Assembly: GCF_903903185.1 (NCBI RefSeq)
Contig: NZ_CAIUXT010000201.1
Coordinates: 1 to 64,000 of the forward strand
Direction of reading: 5' to 3'
DNA length: 64,000 bases
DNA from: an uncultured Rhodoblastus sp.
Lineage (GTDB): Bacteria > Pseudomonadota > Alphaproteobacteria > Rhizobiales > Beijerinckiaceae
Part shown: in pieces, positions 43,920 through 54,069 of the stretch
Layout: the number at the start of each line of letters is the position of its first letter
Numbering within the stretch: position 1 is the stretch's first letter
Notes under the pieces: generated by a model
Databases searched by the model: none
Seen by the model: only the letters and a program-made list of their open reading frames with translations
Told to the model about the DNA's origin: nothing
Position numbers and translations under genes: made by a program

Positions 43920-44882
43920 TTGAAGCACATCACCGATTGGGAAATGTCCGATCTGCAAGCGCTTATCGACAACAAGATTCAAGAAAACCTTAACTTGGAT
44001 TACAAACGTTCGGCAAAACTTGCAAATATAGATAGCAATAAGGTCAACGAATTAACTGTCGACGTGTCCGCGTTTGCCAACTCAGCTGGAGGGCAGATAA
44101 TTTATGGAATAATTGAGGACAAACATATTCCAATAAGCATTGATACGGGGATCAATCCAGAGATAATGACAAAAGAGCGAATTGAGCAATTAATTAATTC
44201 AAATATAAACCCCCGAATTTCCGGAATAATTATCAAACAAATTCAACTTCCGTCCGGTTATGCTGCGTTCATTATTGATATCCCTCAAGCTACAAGTTTA
44301 GCGCCACACATGGCGAAAGATAATAAATATTATAAGCGATATAATTTTCAGTCGATTCCTATGGAGAACTACGAAGTAAGAGATATACTCCGCCGTTCGA
44401 CCACGCCACATCCCGTAATTAAGTTTAGCATCGAAGAATTTAAAAATGAGCCCGATGGAACGGTTATCGCAAATCTGACTGCCGCATTAACAAATCTATC
44501 CTCCGAACCTGTTCTATACGCCTCGATAACCATCGCTATAGATACGAGAATAATTCAAGAATTATCGAATTTCGGACAATATACGCGCAAATCGTCGGTC
44601 GAATTAAAAAATGAAGATAACGATATATTAAAAACGGTTTCTGTCCATCTGTACGAAGGAAATCATAGCGTTCCTGGAAAAATGCCCATATTTAAAGAAG
44701 TTTCATATAAAGCTGGTTCGGCAGAAATAAAAATACAAAAAAACAAGATATACGGTCTCGGATATGCAATAGCATGTCCCGGCTTTAGTTTCAATCAGAT
44801 GGGACATTTTGTATTGACGGAGGAAGGCACTTATCAAATTGGCGACAATTTTTTAGGGTTTCCAAGACTCGCAAATTTATAA
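43920..44882 (+). CDS. AlbA_2-domain (Schlafen-like AAA_4) protein, AT-rich
   Basis: A 320-aa protein. TTG at 43920 is chosen because GGAG is six bases upstream; ATG 43944 is the alternative. The first ~150 residues form an AlbA_2 domain: ENLNLDYKRSAKL, then the hallmark VSAFANSAGGQIIYGI and later YYKRYNFQSIPM. The C-terminal half is beta-rich and unrecognised. Codon use (AAA, ATA, AAT) is quite unlike slyX and mutL on either side, so it was probably acquired recently. AlbA_2 proteins are nucleic-acid-binding regulators or parts of defence systems; no partner gene is adjacent. It is convergent with mutL, 27 bases apart. Confidence 0.8.
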   Translation: MKHITDWEMSDLQALIDNKIQENLNLDYKRSAKLANIDSNKVNELTVDVSAFANSAGGQIIYGIIEDKHIPISIDTGINPEIMTKERIEQLINSNINPRISGIIIKQIQLPSGYAAFIIDIPQATSLAPHMAKDNKYYKRYNFQSIPMENYEVRDILRRSTTPHPVIKFSIEEFKNEPDGTVIANLTAALTNLSSEPVLYASITIAIDTRIIQELSNFGQYTRKSSVELKNEDNDILKTVSVHLYEGNHSVPGKMPIFKEVSYKAGSAEIKIQKNKIYGLGYAIACPGFSFNQMGHFVLTEEGTYQIGDNFLGFPRLANL

Positions 44883-44909
44883 AAACTGATATTCAAAACG
44901 CCTGTAGAA

Positions 44910-46718
44910 TTACCGCCGGCCGAATAGTTTTTCGATGTCGGCGAGCTTGAGTTCGACATAGGTCGGGCGGCCGTGGTTGCATTGGCCCGCGCCCGGCGTG
45001 CGCTCCATTTCGCGCAGCAGCGCATTCATTTCTTCCGGCGCCAACCGCCGCCCGGCGCGCACCGAATGATGGCAGGCCATGGTCGCCAGCACATGGTCGA
45101 GCCTTTTTTCGAGCGGCGCCGCCTGCCCGTCCTCCGCGAGCGAATCGGCGAGGTCGCGCAGCAAGGGCTCGATGGCCGAAAGTTTCATCCCGGCGGGCGC
45201 CTCATGCGCCGCCACCGCGCCGGGACCGAAAGATTCCACGACGAGACCGAGCGAGGCCAGAAGGTCGCCGGCTTCGACGAGACGCGCCGCGTCGGCCTCG
45301 TCGAAATCGACCACCAGCGGCGACAGCAGCGCCTGACGCGCCACGCCCTGTTCGGCGCGCGCGCGTTTGAGCCGTTCGTAGACCAGCCGTTCATGGGCGG
45401 CGTGCTGATCGACCAGCACGAGGCCGTCGCGGGTCTGGGCCAGAATATAAGTCTCGTGAATTTGGGCCCGCGCCGCGCCGAGCGGCGCCGCGAGATCGTC
45501 GGGCGATGGCGCGGCCTCATGCGCCCGCGCGTCGGCCATAGGCGCGGCGTCGTCGAAGCCTTTCGGCGTCTCGTCGAACCCCGGCGAATCGGGCGCGGCC
45601 GGCGAATCGCGCCAGTCCCAATGGCGCGCCGAAGGCGCCAAGAGTCCGCTGTTTGAGCGGGCTGGCGGCAGGCCGGCGAATTTGCGCAGGGCCGCCGGCG
45701 CATGGCTCGGCGTCGCGCGATGCAGGGCGCCGGCCAGGCTCTGCCTGAGCGAGCCGATGACGAGGCCCCGGATCAGTCCCGGATCGGCGAAACGCACCTC
45801 CGCCTTGGCCGGATGGACATTGACGTCGACCATCGCGGGCGGCGATTCGAGGAACAGCGCGAGGCTCGGATGACGGTCGGCGGCAAGATAATCCCTATAG
45901 GCGGCGCGGATGGCCCCGGCGATCTGGCGGTCGCGCACCGGACGGCCGTTGACGAAGACATATTGCGCCAGCGCGTTGGCGCGGTGCCAGGTCGGCAGGC
46001 CGGCGTAGCCCCACAGCCGGACGCCCTCGCGCTCCGAGTCGACGGCCAGCGCATTGTCGCGGAAATCGCGGCCGAGAACCTGGGTCAGCCGCGCCAGCAG
46101 GCCCTCGACGCCGGGCGCGCAGGCCGGATGGTCGAAGCCGGAAAGACCTTCGCCGCCGAGCGAGAAGCGCACCTGCGGATGGGCCATGGCCAGTCTCTTG
46201 ACCGCATCGGCCACGGCCAACGCCTCGGCGCGCGGGCTTTTCAGGAATTTGAGCCGCGCCGGAACAGCGGCGAACAGGTCGCGCACCTCGACGCGCGCGC
46301 CCTGCGAAAGCGCGGCGGGCGCGAGCGCGCCGACCTCGCCGAATTCGACGCGCAGGCCCCAGCCATGTTCGGCGCCCCGGGCGCGCGTTAAAATCTCCAG
46401 CCGCGCCACCGAGGCGATCGAAGGCAGCGCCTCGCCGCGAAAACCGAGCGTGTCGATGTTGGTCAGGTCGCCGTCGGGGATTTTGGAAGTGGCGTGGCGT
46501 TCGACGCACCAGGCGAGATCCGCGGCGTCCATGCCGGCGCCGTCGTCGATGACGCGAATCAGTTTCTGGCCGCCGCCTTCAATCGTAACGTCGATGCGGC
46601 TCGCGCCGGCGTCGAGGGCGTTTTCGACGAGTTCCTTGACGGCGGCGCTCGGCCGCTCGACCACCTCGCCGGCGGCGATGCGGTCGGCGAGGATGGAATC
46701 GAGCCGGCGGATGGTCAT
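44910..46718 (-). CDS. mutL: DNA mismatch repair protein MutL (endonuclease type)
   Basis: A 602-aa protein. N-terminal GHKL ATPase motifs: [44 protein letters not shown] variable Pro/Ala-rich linker lies at about 330-420. The C-terminal domain carries the endonuclease metal motif [12 protein letters not shown] (DQHA-x2-E-x4-E) and ends [23 protein letters not shown]. This is the nicking form found in bacteria without MutH. It closes the minus-strand ileS-lspA-peptidase cluster. Confidence 0.96.
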   Translation of the reverse strand: MTIRRLDSILADRIAAGEVVERPSAAVKELVENALDAGASRIDVTIEGGGQKLIRVIDDGAGMDAADLAWCVERHATSKIPDGDLTNIDTLGFRGEALPSIASVARLEILTRARGAEHGWGLRVEFGEVGALAPAALSQGARVEVRDLFAAVPARLKFLKSPRAEALAVADAVKRLAMAHPQVRFSLGGEGLSGFDHPACAPGVEGLLARLTQVLGRDFRDNALAVDSEREGVRLWGYAGLPTWHRANALAQYVFVNGRPVRDRQIAGAIRAAYRDYLAADRHPSLALFLESPPAMVDVNVHPAKAEVRFADPGLIRGLVIGSLRQSLAGALHRATPSHAPAALRKFAGLPPARSNSGLLAPSARHWDWRDSPAAPDSPGFDETPKGFDDAAPMADARAHEAAPSPDDLAAPLGAARAQIHETYILAQTRDGLVLVDQHAAHERLVYERLKRARAEQGVARQALLSPLVVDFDEADAARLVEAGDLLASLGLVVESFGPGAVAAHEAPAGMKLSAIEPLLRDLADSLAEDGQAAPLEKRLDHVLATMACHHSVRAGRRLAPEEMNALLREMERTPGAGQCNHGRPTYVELKLADIEKLFGRR

Positions 46719-46721
46719 GTT

Positions 46722-48014
46722 TCAGGCGGCGTCGTTCTCGACAAGGCCTTCGGGCCGTCCGACGATGGCCACCAGCAGCCTGGCGTCGCCGATCAGCCTT
46801 TTGGCGACGCGATTCGCGTCTTCGAGCGTCACCGCCTCGACTTCCGAATTGCGGCGGTCGAGATAGCCGGCGTCGAACCCCTCGCGTTGCAGATGCAAAA
46901 GATGGCCGGCGATCTTGGTCGAGGTGTCGAAACGCAGGGCATAGGAGCCGGTGAGGAATTTCTTGGCTTTTTCCAATTCGTCCGCCGTCGGTCCCTCTGC
47001 GGCGAGCCGCGCGCATTCGGCCTCGATCACGCCGAGCGACTCGCCGGCGCGCTCGTTCTTGGTCGAGGTGGCGCCGATCAGCGACGGGCTGCTTTCGGCG
47101 GTGGTCAGCGAGGAATAGACCGAATAGGTGAGGCCGCGCTTTTCGCGCACTTCCTGAAACAGCCGCGAGGTGAAGGAGCCGCCGCCCAGAATATGGTTGA
47201 CCACCATGGCTGCGATATAATCCTTGTCGGCGCGGGCGATGCCCGGCCGGCCGAAGCGGATATTGGCCTGCGGCACGTCGAAATCGACGACGATTCGCCG
47301 CCCCAGCCCATGAACCTCGATCGCCGGGACCGGCGCGAGATCGGCCCTGGCCGGCAGGCCGGCGAAAACCGCGTCGACATGGGCGGCGAGCCGTGCCGCG
47401 TCGATGGCGCCGACCACGGCGATTTTCAGCGTGTCGCGCGCCAGAATCCGGCGCCGCAGTTCGACCAGATCGTCGCGGGTGACGGCGTCGATTTCACCCA
47501 ACTCGCCGCGCGGCGAGCGCGCATAGGGATGATCGGGCCAGGCGGCCCGCCGCCAGGCCTGCGCCGCCATGGCGTCGGGCTCTTTCGACTCGCGCTTGAG
47601 CATGGCGTTGACCTGCCCGCGCACCCGCTCCAGCGGCGCGGCGTCGAGACGCGGCGCATTGACCGCCAGCGCCAGCAATTCGAAGGCCTTGTCGATATGG
47701 CGCGAGAGCGTCTGCAAACGTCCGCCGAATTCGTCGCGCTCGACATTGAAGCTGAGGCGGATGGCGTGATCGTCGAGGGCGCGATGAAAGGCTTCCGCAT
47801 CGAGATCGCCCGCGCCTTCGTCGAGCAGGGCGGCGAGCAGGGCGCCGGCGCCCGCCTTGCCGGGCGGGTCCTGCGACGCGCCGCCGGCGAAGGAAAACTC
47901 CACCGCCGCCAGCGGCACGGCGTAATCCTCGACCAGCCAGGCTTTGACGCCGCCCGGGCTGACGACATGCTGGACGCGCTCGGCGCGGGAAACGGCAGGG
48001 ACGGGAACGTTCAT
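46722..48014 (-). CDS. M16 peptidase-like protein lacking the zinc site
   Basis: A 430-aa protein with both M16 halves, but the HxxEH zinc motif is missing: the equivalent helix reads GKAGAGALLAALLDEGAG. The R/Y pair region is present (VREKRGLTYSVYSSL). In two-gene M16 systems the inactive subunit pairs with an active one; here the active partner (48036) is directly upstream with 21 bases between. A periplasmic or processing role is likely; no clear signal peptide is seen. Confidence 0.9.
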   Translation of the reverse strand: MNVPVPAVSRAERVQHVVSPGGVKAWLVEDYAVPLAAVEFSFAGGASQDPPGKAGAGALLAALLDEGAGDLDAEAFHRALDDHAIRLSFNVERDEFGGRLQTLSRHIDKAFELLALAVNAPRLDAAPLERVRGQVNAMLKRESKEPDAMAAQAWRRAAWPDHPYARSPRGELGEIDAVTRDDLVELRRRILARDTLKIAVVGAIDAARLAAHVDAVFAGLPARADLAPVPAIEVHGLGRRIVVDFDVPQANIRFGRPGIARADKDYIAAMVVNHILGGGSFTSRLFQEVREKRGLTYSVYSSLTTAESSPSLIGATSTKNERAGESLGVIEAECARLAAEGPTADELEKAKKFLTGSYALRFDTSTKIAGHLLHLQREGFDAGYLDRRNSEVEAVTLEDANRVAKRLIGDARLLVAIVGRPEGLVENDAA

Positions 48015-48035
48015 GGGACTCGTTTCTTTGAAATT

Positions 48036-49382
48036 TCAGACTTCTTCCTTGAGCAGATAGCCGCTGACGGCGCGCTTGCGGTCCAGCCACTGGAACGCTT
48101 TCGCCACGTCCTCGACGCTGACCGCCTCGATGCGGCCGCTCCAGCCCAGCACGTCCTCGACGGTCTCGCCATTGGACAGCGCCGCGCCGAACCAGCGCGC
48201 GAGACTCGCCTGATTGTCCTGCGCATAGACGGCGTCGGCGACGAGCCGCGTCGCGGCGCGGGCGACATCGGCGGCGCTGACGCCCTCGCGCGCGGCCTCG
48301 CTCAGCACTTCGTCGATGGCGCTTTCCAGTTCCTCCAGCGACACGCCTTCGGCAGGCATGGCGAAGACAAAGAACCGGCTATCGTCGAGCGCGTCGGCGA
48401 AATAATAGGCCCCGGCCATGACCGCCTTTTTCTGCTCAAGCACCAGCCGGCGATAGAACAGGCTGGTCTGGCCGCCGCCCAGATGATGCGCGAGCACGTC
48501 CAGAGCTTCCGATTCGCCCTTTTTCGCGGTGCGGGCCGAGGGGACGAGATAGATGCGCTCGAACGCGGGCTGCTCGACTTTGGGGTCGGCGAGTTTCACC
48601 AGCCTTTGCGCGCGGGGCTGGGGTTCGCGCGGACGGTCGCGCACCGGCGCCTCGCCGCGCGCCGGGGTCTTGCCATAGGTCTCTCGCGCGAGCAGCTCGA
48701 CCTCGGGCGCCTCGACATCGCCGGCGACGACGAGAATGGCGTTTTCCGGCGTGTAGAACCGGCGGTAATAGTCGAGCGCGTCCTGGCGCGACAGGGTCTC
48801 GATCTCATGGCCCCAGCCGATCACCGGCACGCCATAGGAATGATGGGTGTAGAGCGCGGCGTTCATCGCCTCGTCGAGTTGCGAGGCGGGATCGGTGTCG
48901 GAGCGCATCCGCCGCTCTTCCAGCACCACATCGCGTTCGGGCGCGACGATCTCGTCGGTCAGGGTCAGGCCGGTCATGCGGTCGGCTTCGAATTCCATCA
49001 CCGTGCGCAGATGTTCGCGCGCCACGCGCTGGAAATAGGCGGTGTAATCGTATGAAGTGAAGGCGTTTTCCTGGCCGCCCAGTTCCGCCACCACATGGGA
49101 GAATTCGCCCTGCTTGTGGACGTGGGTGCCCTTGAACATCAGATGTTCGAGGAAATGGGCGATGCCGCTCTTGCCGCGCGGATCGTCGGCCGAACCGTTG
49201 CGATACCAGACCATGTGGGTGACAACGGGCGCGCGGTGGTCGGGAATAACCACCACTTTCATGCCGTTGTCGAGGGTGAAATGGTCTACGCGAGGGCCGG
49301 AGTGGCGGTCGCGGCCCTCTCCGTTGCCCGGCGGCTGCTCTTTCGCCGCGCTTGAGGGGAAAGCCGAGACAGGGTTAACCAA
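48036..49382 (-). CDS. M16 family zinc peptidase, catalytic subunit
   Basis: A 448-aa metallopeptidase with the inverted zinc motif HFLEH in SGIAHFLEHLMFKGTH and the downstream Glu in the EFEADRM segment. The ATG-less start is read as TTG at 49382, with AAGGA eight bases upstream; an upstream GTG at 49472 lacks a ribosome site. It pairs with the zinc-less protein encoded by the next gene, resembling alpha/beta subunits of mitochondrial processing peptidase. The natural substrate is not known. Confidence 0.92.
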   Translation of the reverse strand: MVNPVSAFPSSAAKEQPPGNGEGRDRHSGPRVDHFTLDNGMKVVVIPDHRAPVVTHMVWYRNGSADDPRGKSGIAHFLEHLMFKGTHVHKQGEFSHVVAELGGQENAFTSYDYTAYFQRVAREHLRTVMEFEADRMTGLTLTDEIVAPERDVVLEERRMRSDTDPASQLDEAMNAALYTHHSYGVPVIGWGHEIETLSRQDALDYYRRFYTPENAILVVAGDVEAPEVELLARETYGKTPARGEAPVRDRPREPQPRAQRLVKLADPKVEQPAFERIYLVPSARTAKKGESEALDVLAHHLGGGQTSLFYRRLVLEQKKAVMAGAYYFADALDDSRFFVFAMPAEGVSLEELESAIDEVLSEAAREGVSAADVARAATRLVADAVYAQDNQASLARWFGAALSNGETVEDVLGWSGRIEAVSVEDVAKAFQWLDRKRAVSGYLLKEEV

Positions 49383-49492
49383 TGCGCGCGTCCTTGTGGT
49401 CGAGGTAACGGGATCTATCAACCAATATAGAACGCGAAAGCCGGAACCACAGCCCCGGCTTGCAAAAAACACCGAACAAACGCGCAGCCGCG

Positions 49493-50188
49493 TCAGAACA
49501 GGCCGAAGAACTTCTTGTCCTTGGAGAAATCGCCGTCCTTCAGGCCGGAAACCTGACCGTCGGCGCCGGGCACCTTTTGCAGATATTCTGCCGGCGGCTT
49601 CGTCAAGGCCTCGTTTTCCGGGTTTCGCGCGATGGCGCGCGGTCCGCTCTCGCGCGGCGGCGGCAGCACCCGCTGCTGCGGCACAGCGAGTTTCGGTCGC
49701 TCGCTATAGTCGATCGATTCGCTCGGCTTGGGGCCGCCGAGGCCGACCGCCTTCCAGATATTGTCGAACATGCCCGGCTTTTCAGGAGCGACCGCAACCG
49801 GCGCCGGGACCAGTGTGGATTGGGCGGGAGCGGCCTGGACCGGGTTGACTGGAGCCGGGTTGCCCCGGACAGGATTGCCTTGGACTGGATTAACTTGGAC
49901 AGGGTTGGCTTGGACCGGGACGCCCTGGACTGCGCTGCCCTGGACCGGGGTGGTCTGGACCGGATTGATCTGGAGCGAATTGCCGGACGCGGGAGTGGCG
50001 GGGGCCTTGTCGGCCGGCTTGGCGCCGAAGCCGACCGTGTTCATGACCTTGTCCCAGATCCCGGCTTCCTCCGCGCAAGCCGGGGCGCCGGAAACGGCGA
50101 CCGCTCCTCCGATCATCACGCAGGACAAAACAAAAAAGCGGGCGGAGCCCACGATGTTCTTGCAGAATGCGTTTTTCGTCAAATCCAT
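49493..50188 (-). CDS. Exported pentapeptide (xxPVQ)-repeat protein with duplicated end motifs
   Basis: A 231-aa protein with an N-terminal signal region ending near APACAEE. Mature order: motif GIWDKVMNTVGFGAKP (about 43-58), then ten pentapeptides of type NPVQ/xxPVQ (about 74-123; DNA 49820-49969, 15-bp units), then a second copy of the first motif, MFDNIWKAVGLGGPKP (about 140-155), and a tail. The linker looks extended and envelope-spanning, like TonB-type Pro-rich arms. Location between lspA and the M16 genes matches DUF3035-type lipoprotein genes of other alphaproteobacteria, but no lipobox is clear. Function unknown. Confidence 0.78.
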   Translation of the reverse strand: MDLTKNAFCKNIVGSARFFVLSCVMIGGAVAVSGAPACAEEAGIWDKVMNTVGFGAKPADKAPATPASGNSLQINPVQTTPVQGSAVQGVPVQANPVQVNPVQGNPVRGNPAPVNPVQAAPAQSTLVPAPVAVAPEKPGMFDNIWKAVGLGGPKPSESIDYSERPKLAVPQQRVLPPPRESGPRAIARNPENEALTKPPAEYLQKVPGADGQVSGLKDGDFSKDKKFFGLF

Positions 50189-50265
50189 GGTCTAACCTCG
50201 AAACGTCTCGCCAAAGCCCGAATTGCGGAGGTCTAACGCGCCTTCAAGGCGATTTCACGGCATTT

Positions 50266-50784
50266 TCACGCCTTCCGGGTCTTGTCTGGCTCGGGCGTCG
50301 CGAGGGAGTCATATAACAACAGCGCCACACCGGCAACAATCGCCGCGTCGGCGAGGTTGAACACGTAATTCGACAAAGGCCCCAGCGAAAATGGCGTGTG
50401 AAAATAGAGGAAATCCGCCACCGCGCCGTGAACCAGCCGGTCGGAGGCGTTGCCGAGCGCGCCGCCGATCAGGCAGCCGAACCCCGCCGCCGCCGCCGGC
50501 CCGCGCGCGCGCCACAGCCAGACCGCAAGGAAAGCCACAGCGATCAGCGCCACGCCGACGAGCGCGTAGCGGCCGAGATCGCCGTCGGAGCGCAGCATCG
50601 TATAGGCGATGCCGCGATTCCAGCTCAGGGTCAAAGCGAGAAACGGCGTCAACGCAATGACCGGACGCTCCGGCCCGCCGAGCAGGCCGATCGCCCAAAA
50701 CTTGCTCGCCTGATCGAGCGCCAGCACAAGGGCGGCGACGCCGAAGCCAAGCCAGCGGCGGCGCGTTGCGGGCGAAAAGCTCAC
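50266..50784 (-). CDS. lspA: Lipoprotein signal peptidase (signal peptidase II)
   Basis: A 172-aa four-span membrane aspartyl protease. GTG at 50784 overlaps the ileS stop (GTGA). Catalytic Asp residues are in [19 protein letters not shown] and FNLADAAI. It removes prolipoprotein signal peptides after lipid attachment. The ileS-lspA linkage is classic. Confidence 0.95.
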   Translation of the reverse strand: MSFSPATRRRWLGFGVAALVLALDQASKFWAIGLLGGPERPVIALTPFLALTLSWNRGIAYTMLRSDGDLGRYALVGVALIAVAFLAVWLWRARGPAAAAGFGCLIGGALGNASDRLVHGAVADFLYFHTPFSLGPLSNYVFNLADAAIVAGVALLLYDSLATPEPDKTRKA

Positions 50785-53723
50785 GACCACAGGCCCAGAG
50801 CGCGCAATTCGCGCAAGGCCTGCGCATCGCGCGGCGTCACCTCGGGAAATTCCGGGTCGGCGCCGACCAGCGGCGAAATCCGCCACGAACGCGCGCATTT
50901 GCGCCCCTGCGCGCGGCGGCTGACCACGCCGACGCCCGGCGTTTCCGGCAAGGTGAAAGCGTCCGGCGGCGGTTCGCCGGCGACGATCTCCATGGCCGAG
51001 GTAATGCAGATATCTGCGAAATCGACCCCTTCGAGCGCCGCGCGCAGATTGGCGTCGGCAATATAAACCTGCGGATCGGCCTCCAGTGACGAACCGATGT
51101 TTTTCGCCGAACGCTCGATTTCGAGCGCCCCGGTGACGACGGCGCGGAGGCGACGGATCGTCCGCCATTTCGCCGCCAGCGGCTCGTCGCGCCAGATTTC
51201 CAGCCCGGACGGGAACTGGGTCAGGTGGATCGACGCCGCCGCTTGCGGGCGAAACCCCTGCCAGGCTTCCTCGGCCGTAAAGCACAGGATCGGCGCGAGG
51301 AATTTCAGCAGCGCGTCGCATAAAAGATCGATCGCCGTCAGCGCCGCCTTGCGCGCCTGGCTCGAAGGCGGGTCGCAGTAGAGGCAATCCTTGCGGATAT
51401 CGAAGTAAAACGCCGACAGGTCGCCGGTCATGAAGGCCGACAGCAGCGCCACGACTTTCTTGTAATCGAACTGGGCGTAAGATTCGCGGACCTGGGCGTC
51501 GATCTCGGCGAGGCGATGCAGGATCGCCCGCTCCAGTTCGGGCATGTCTTCGCGCGTCACGGCCTGCGCGGGGTCGAAATGGGCCAGCGCGCCGAGCATC
51601 CAGCGCAGGGTGTTGCGCAGTTTGCGGTAGGTTTCGGAAAAAGTGGCCAGAATTTCTTTGCCGATGCGCAGATCGTCGGAATAATCCGACGCCGCCACCC
51701 ACAGGCGCAGGATGTCGGCGCCGGAATCCTTGATGACGCTTTGCGGCGCGATGACATTGCCGAGCGATTTCGACATTTTCCGTCCCTTTTCATCGAGGAC
51801 GAACCCATGGGTCAGGACGGAATCATAGGGCGCGCGGCCGCGCGTGCCGCAGCTTTCCAGCAGCGAGGAGTGGAACCAGCCGCGATGCTGGTCGGAGCCT
51901 TCGAGGTACATCACCTCGTCCGGTCCGCCGTCATGGCGGCGGCGGATGCCGGCAAGGCTCGGGAAGTTTGTCGGGTCTTCGAGGGTGAAGGCGTGGGTCG
52001 AGCCGGAATCGAACCAGACGTCGAGCACGTCGTCGATCTTTTCATAATCGGCGGGGTCGTGATCGGGCGCGAGAAATTTTTCCGCGGCGCCATCCCTGTA
52101 CCACGCGTCGGCGCCTTCTTCCGCGAAGGCGGCGACGATGCGGGCATTGACCTTGTCGTCAACCAGGATTTCGTGGCCGCCTTTCTTGACGAAAACCGCG
52201 ATCGGCACGCCCCAGGCGCGCTGGCGCGACACCACCCAGTCCGGGCGGTTGGCGATCATGCCGGTGATGCGATTCTCGCCCGCCGCCGGCACCCAGCGCG
52301 TGCGGGCGATTTCTTCGAGCGCGACTTCGCGCAGCGTCGCGCCATTGGACGGCGCCCCGCCGATGGCGAAAGGCTTGTCCATCGCAATGAACCATTGCGG
52401 CGTATTGCGGAAGATCACCGGCTTTTTCGAGCGCCAGCTGTGCGGATATTGATGTTTCAGGCGCCCGCGCGCCAGCAGCGCACCCGCCTCGACCAGCGCC
52501 TTGATGACCCGCTCGTTGGCGTCGCCCTTGGCGCCCTTGTCGTCGATGACGCGCGCGCCCGGGAAGCCCGGAACCTCGTCGGTGTAAAAACCGTCGGCAT
52601 CCACGGTGTAGGGAATACGCGAATCGATGCCGCGCTCGTGCAGCAACCGGCCCGAGGCCATCCAGATGTCGAAATCCTCGCGGCCATGGCCGGGCGCGGT
52701 ATGGACGAAACCCGTACCCGCGTCGTCGGTGACATGGTCGCCGTCGAGCAAAGGAACATCGAAATCATAGCCGAGCGCGGCGAGCGGATGTGCGCAGGAG
52801 AGCGCCGCCAATTCGCTTCCGGGCACCTCGCTAAGCCGCTCGAAAACCTCGACCTTCGCGGCCTGCATCGCGCTTTCCGCAAGCTTGTCGGCGAGCACAT
52901 AGGTCGCGCCGGCCCTGGCCCAATTGCCTTCGGGCGCGGAGGTCACGCGGTAGAGGCCGTAAGAGATGCGACGCGAAAAGGAGATGGCGCGATTGCCCGG
53001 CAAGGTCCATGGCGTCGTCGTCCAGATGACGACGCTCGCCTCCTGCCCCTTCACCGGAAAAGCCACAAACACCCAATCCGAGGTGTGGTCCTCATATTCG
53101 ACTTCGGCTTCGGCGAGCGCGGTCTTTTCCACCACCGACCACATCACCGGCTTGGAGCCGCGATAAAGCAGGCCATTGGCGGCGAATTTCATGATTTCGC
53201 GTGCGATGATGCTTTCGGCCGGGAAATCCATGGTGGCGTAGCGTCCCGCCCAGTCGCCGGCGACGCCGAGGCGGACGAATTCCTCGCGCTGCACATCGAG
53301 CCAGCTTTCGGCGAAGGCCCGGCATTCCTGCCGGAACTCCACCACCGGCACGTCGTCCTTGTTGCGGCCCTTGGCGCGATATTGCTCCTCGATCTTCCAT
53401 TCGATCGGCAGGCCGTGGCAGTCCCAGCCCGGCACGTAATGGGCGTCCTTGCCCAGCATGCGCTGCGACCGGGTCACCAGATCCTTCAAGATCTTGTTGA
53501 GCGCATGGCCGATGTGGATGTTGCCATTGGCGTAGGGAGGGCCGTCGTGCAGCACGAATTTCGGTTTGCCCGCGCCGGCTTCGCGCATTTTCTCGGTGAG
53601 GCCGATCTCGGCCCAATGGGCCAGCAATTCCGGCTCCTTTTTCGGCAGGCCGGCGCGCATGGGGAAATCGGTGCGCGGCAGATAAAGAGTCGCGGAATAA
53701 TCGGGGCCGGTTTTTTCGGTCAT
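50781..53723 (-). CDS. ileS: Isoleucyl-tRNA synthetase
   Basis: A 980-aa class I synthetase. The HIGH motif is in [18 protein letters not shown] and KMSKS in [13 protein letters not shown]; the editing domain (CP1) is intact with [15 protein letters not shown]. Length is normal. It charges tRNA-Ile. The stop is translationally coupled to lspA. Confidence 0.98.
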   Translation of the reverse strand: MTEKTGPDYSATLYLPRTDFPMRAGLPKKEPELLAHWAEIGLTEKMREAGAGKPKFVLHDGPPYANGNIHIGHALNKILKDLVTRSQRMLGKDAHYVPGWDCHGLPIEWKIEEQYRAKGRNKDDVPVVEFRQECRAFAESWLDVQREEFVRLGVAGDWAGRYATMDFPAESIIAREIMKFAANGLLYRGSKPVMWSVVEKTALAEAEVEYEDHTSDWVFVAFPVKGQEASVVIWTTTPWTLPGNRAISFSRRISYGLYRVTSAPEGNWARAGATYVLADKLAESAMQAAKVEVFERLSEVPGSELAALSCAHPLAALGYDFDVPLLDGDHVTDDAGTGFVHTAPGHGREDFDIWMASGRLLHERGIDSRIPYTVDADGFYTDEVPGFPGARVIDDKGAKGDANERVIKALVEAGALLARGRLKHQYPHSWRSKKPVIFRNTPQWFIAMDKPFAIGGAPSNGATLREVALEEIARTRWVPAAGENRITGMIANRPDWVVSRQRAWGVPIAVFVKKGGHEILVDDKVNARIVAAFAEEGADAWYRDGAAEKFLAPDHDPADYEKIDDVLDVWFDSGSTHAFTLEDPTNFPSLAGIRRRHDGGPDEVMYLEGSDQHRGWFHSSLLESCGTRGRAPYDSVLTHGFVLDEKGRKMSKSLGNVIAPQSVIKDSGADILRLWVAASDYSDDLRIGKEILATFSETYRKLRNTLRWMLGALAHFDPAQAVTREDMPELERAILHRLAEIDAQVRESYAQFDYKKVVALLSAFMTGDLSAFYFDIRKDCLYCDPPSSQARKAALTAIDLLCDALLKFLAPILCFTAEEAWQGFRPQAAASIHLTQFPSGLEIWRDEPLAAKWRTIRRLRAVVTGALEIERSAKNIGSSLEADPQVYIADANLRAALEGVDFADICITSAMEIVAGEPPPDAFTLPETPGVGVVSRRAQGRKCARSWRISPLVGADPEFPEVTPRDAQALRELRALGLWS

Positions 53724-53978
53724 AAGTCGGAACTCGCGGAAAATGTTATCGGCGACAAGGTCGTGCGGAACCTCCCGGCGCGCGTCTGAAACAGATCAGG
53801 CGCGGACCGGGCCGATAATTCGCGGCGAGCGGGAAAGGCAAGAACGGGAAAGGAACATCATGGGGCCTTTAAACAAGAATTTTCGGCCCGGATAAAGGGC
53901 GCTTTGGCGCGCAAGGCGCTTTTTGTGGATTTTCCGCCTCGGATTTCAGGCTATCGGGAGTGGTCCCGTCCGAAAAGG
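53724..53978. other. Intergenic upstream of ileS, no gene seen
   Basis: About 250 bases between the ileS start and the terminator of the transhydrogenase operon. It must contain the ileS promoter on the minus strand. I found neither a T-box nor a clear -35/-10. Confidence 0.4.
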
Positions 53979-54010
53979 CAAGGGGCGCGGCTGGCTGGCC
54001 GCGCCCCTTG
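53979..54010 (-). terminator. Terminator of the transhydrogenase operon
   Basis: A perfect 13-bp stem (53979-53991 with 53998-54010, loop of six). On the minus strand it is followed by CCTTTTCGG, a short T-tract. It stands about 60 bases beyond the pntB stop. Confidence 0.7.
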
Positions 54011-54069
54011 ATCCGTTCACAAAGCGGAGGCCCGATCCCCCTTGCGGGAGAGAAAGGCCCCTCGTCTTT

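Noticed and set aside
46494-49055. Long plus-strand frame across mutL and the M16 genes
   Set aside because: Antisense shadow of well-recognised minus-strand genes.
51516-53789. Long plus-strand frame across ileS
   Set aside because: Antisense shadow of a canonical isoleucyl-tRNA synthetase.
54027-54062. Possible second RIME fragment (CCCCCTTGCGGGAGAG)
   Set aside because: Only about 15 bases resemble the element at 62330 and the inverted partner is missing.
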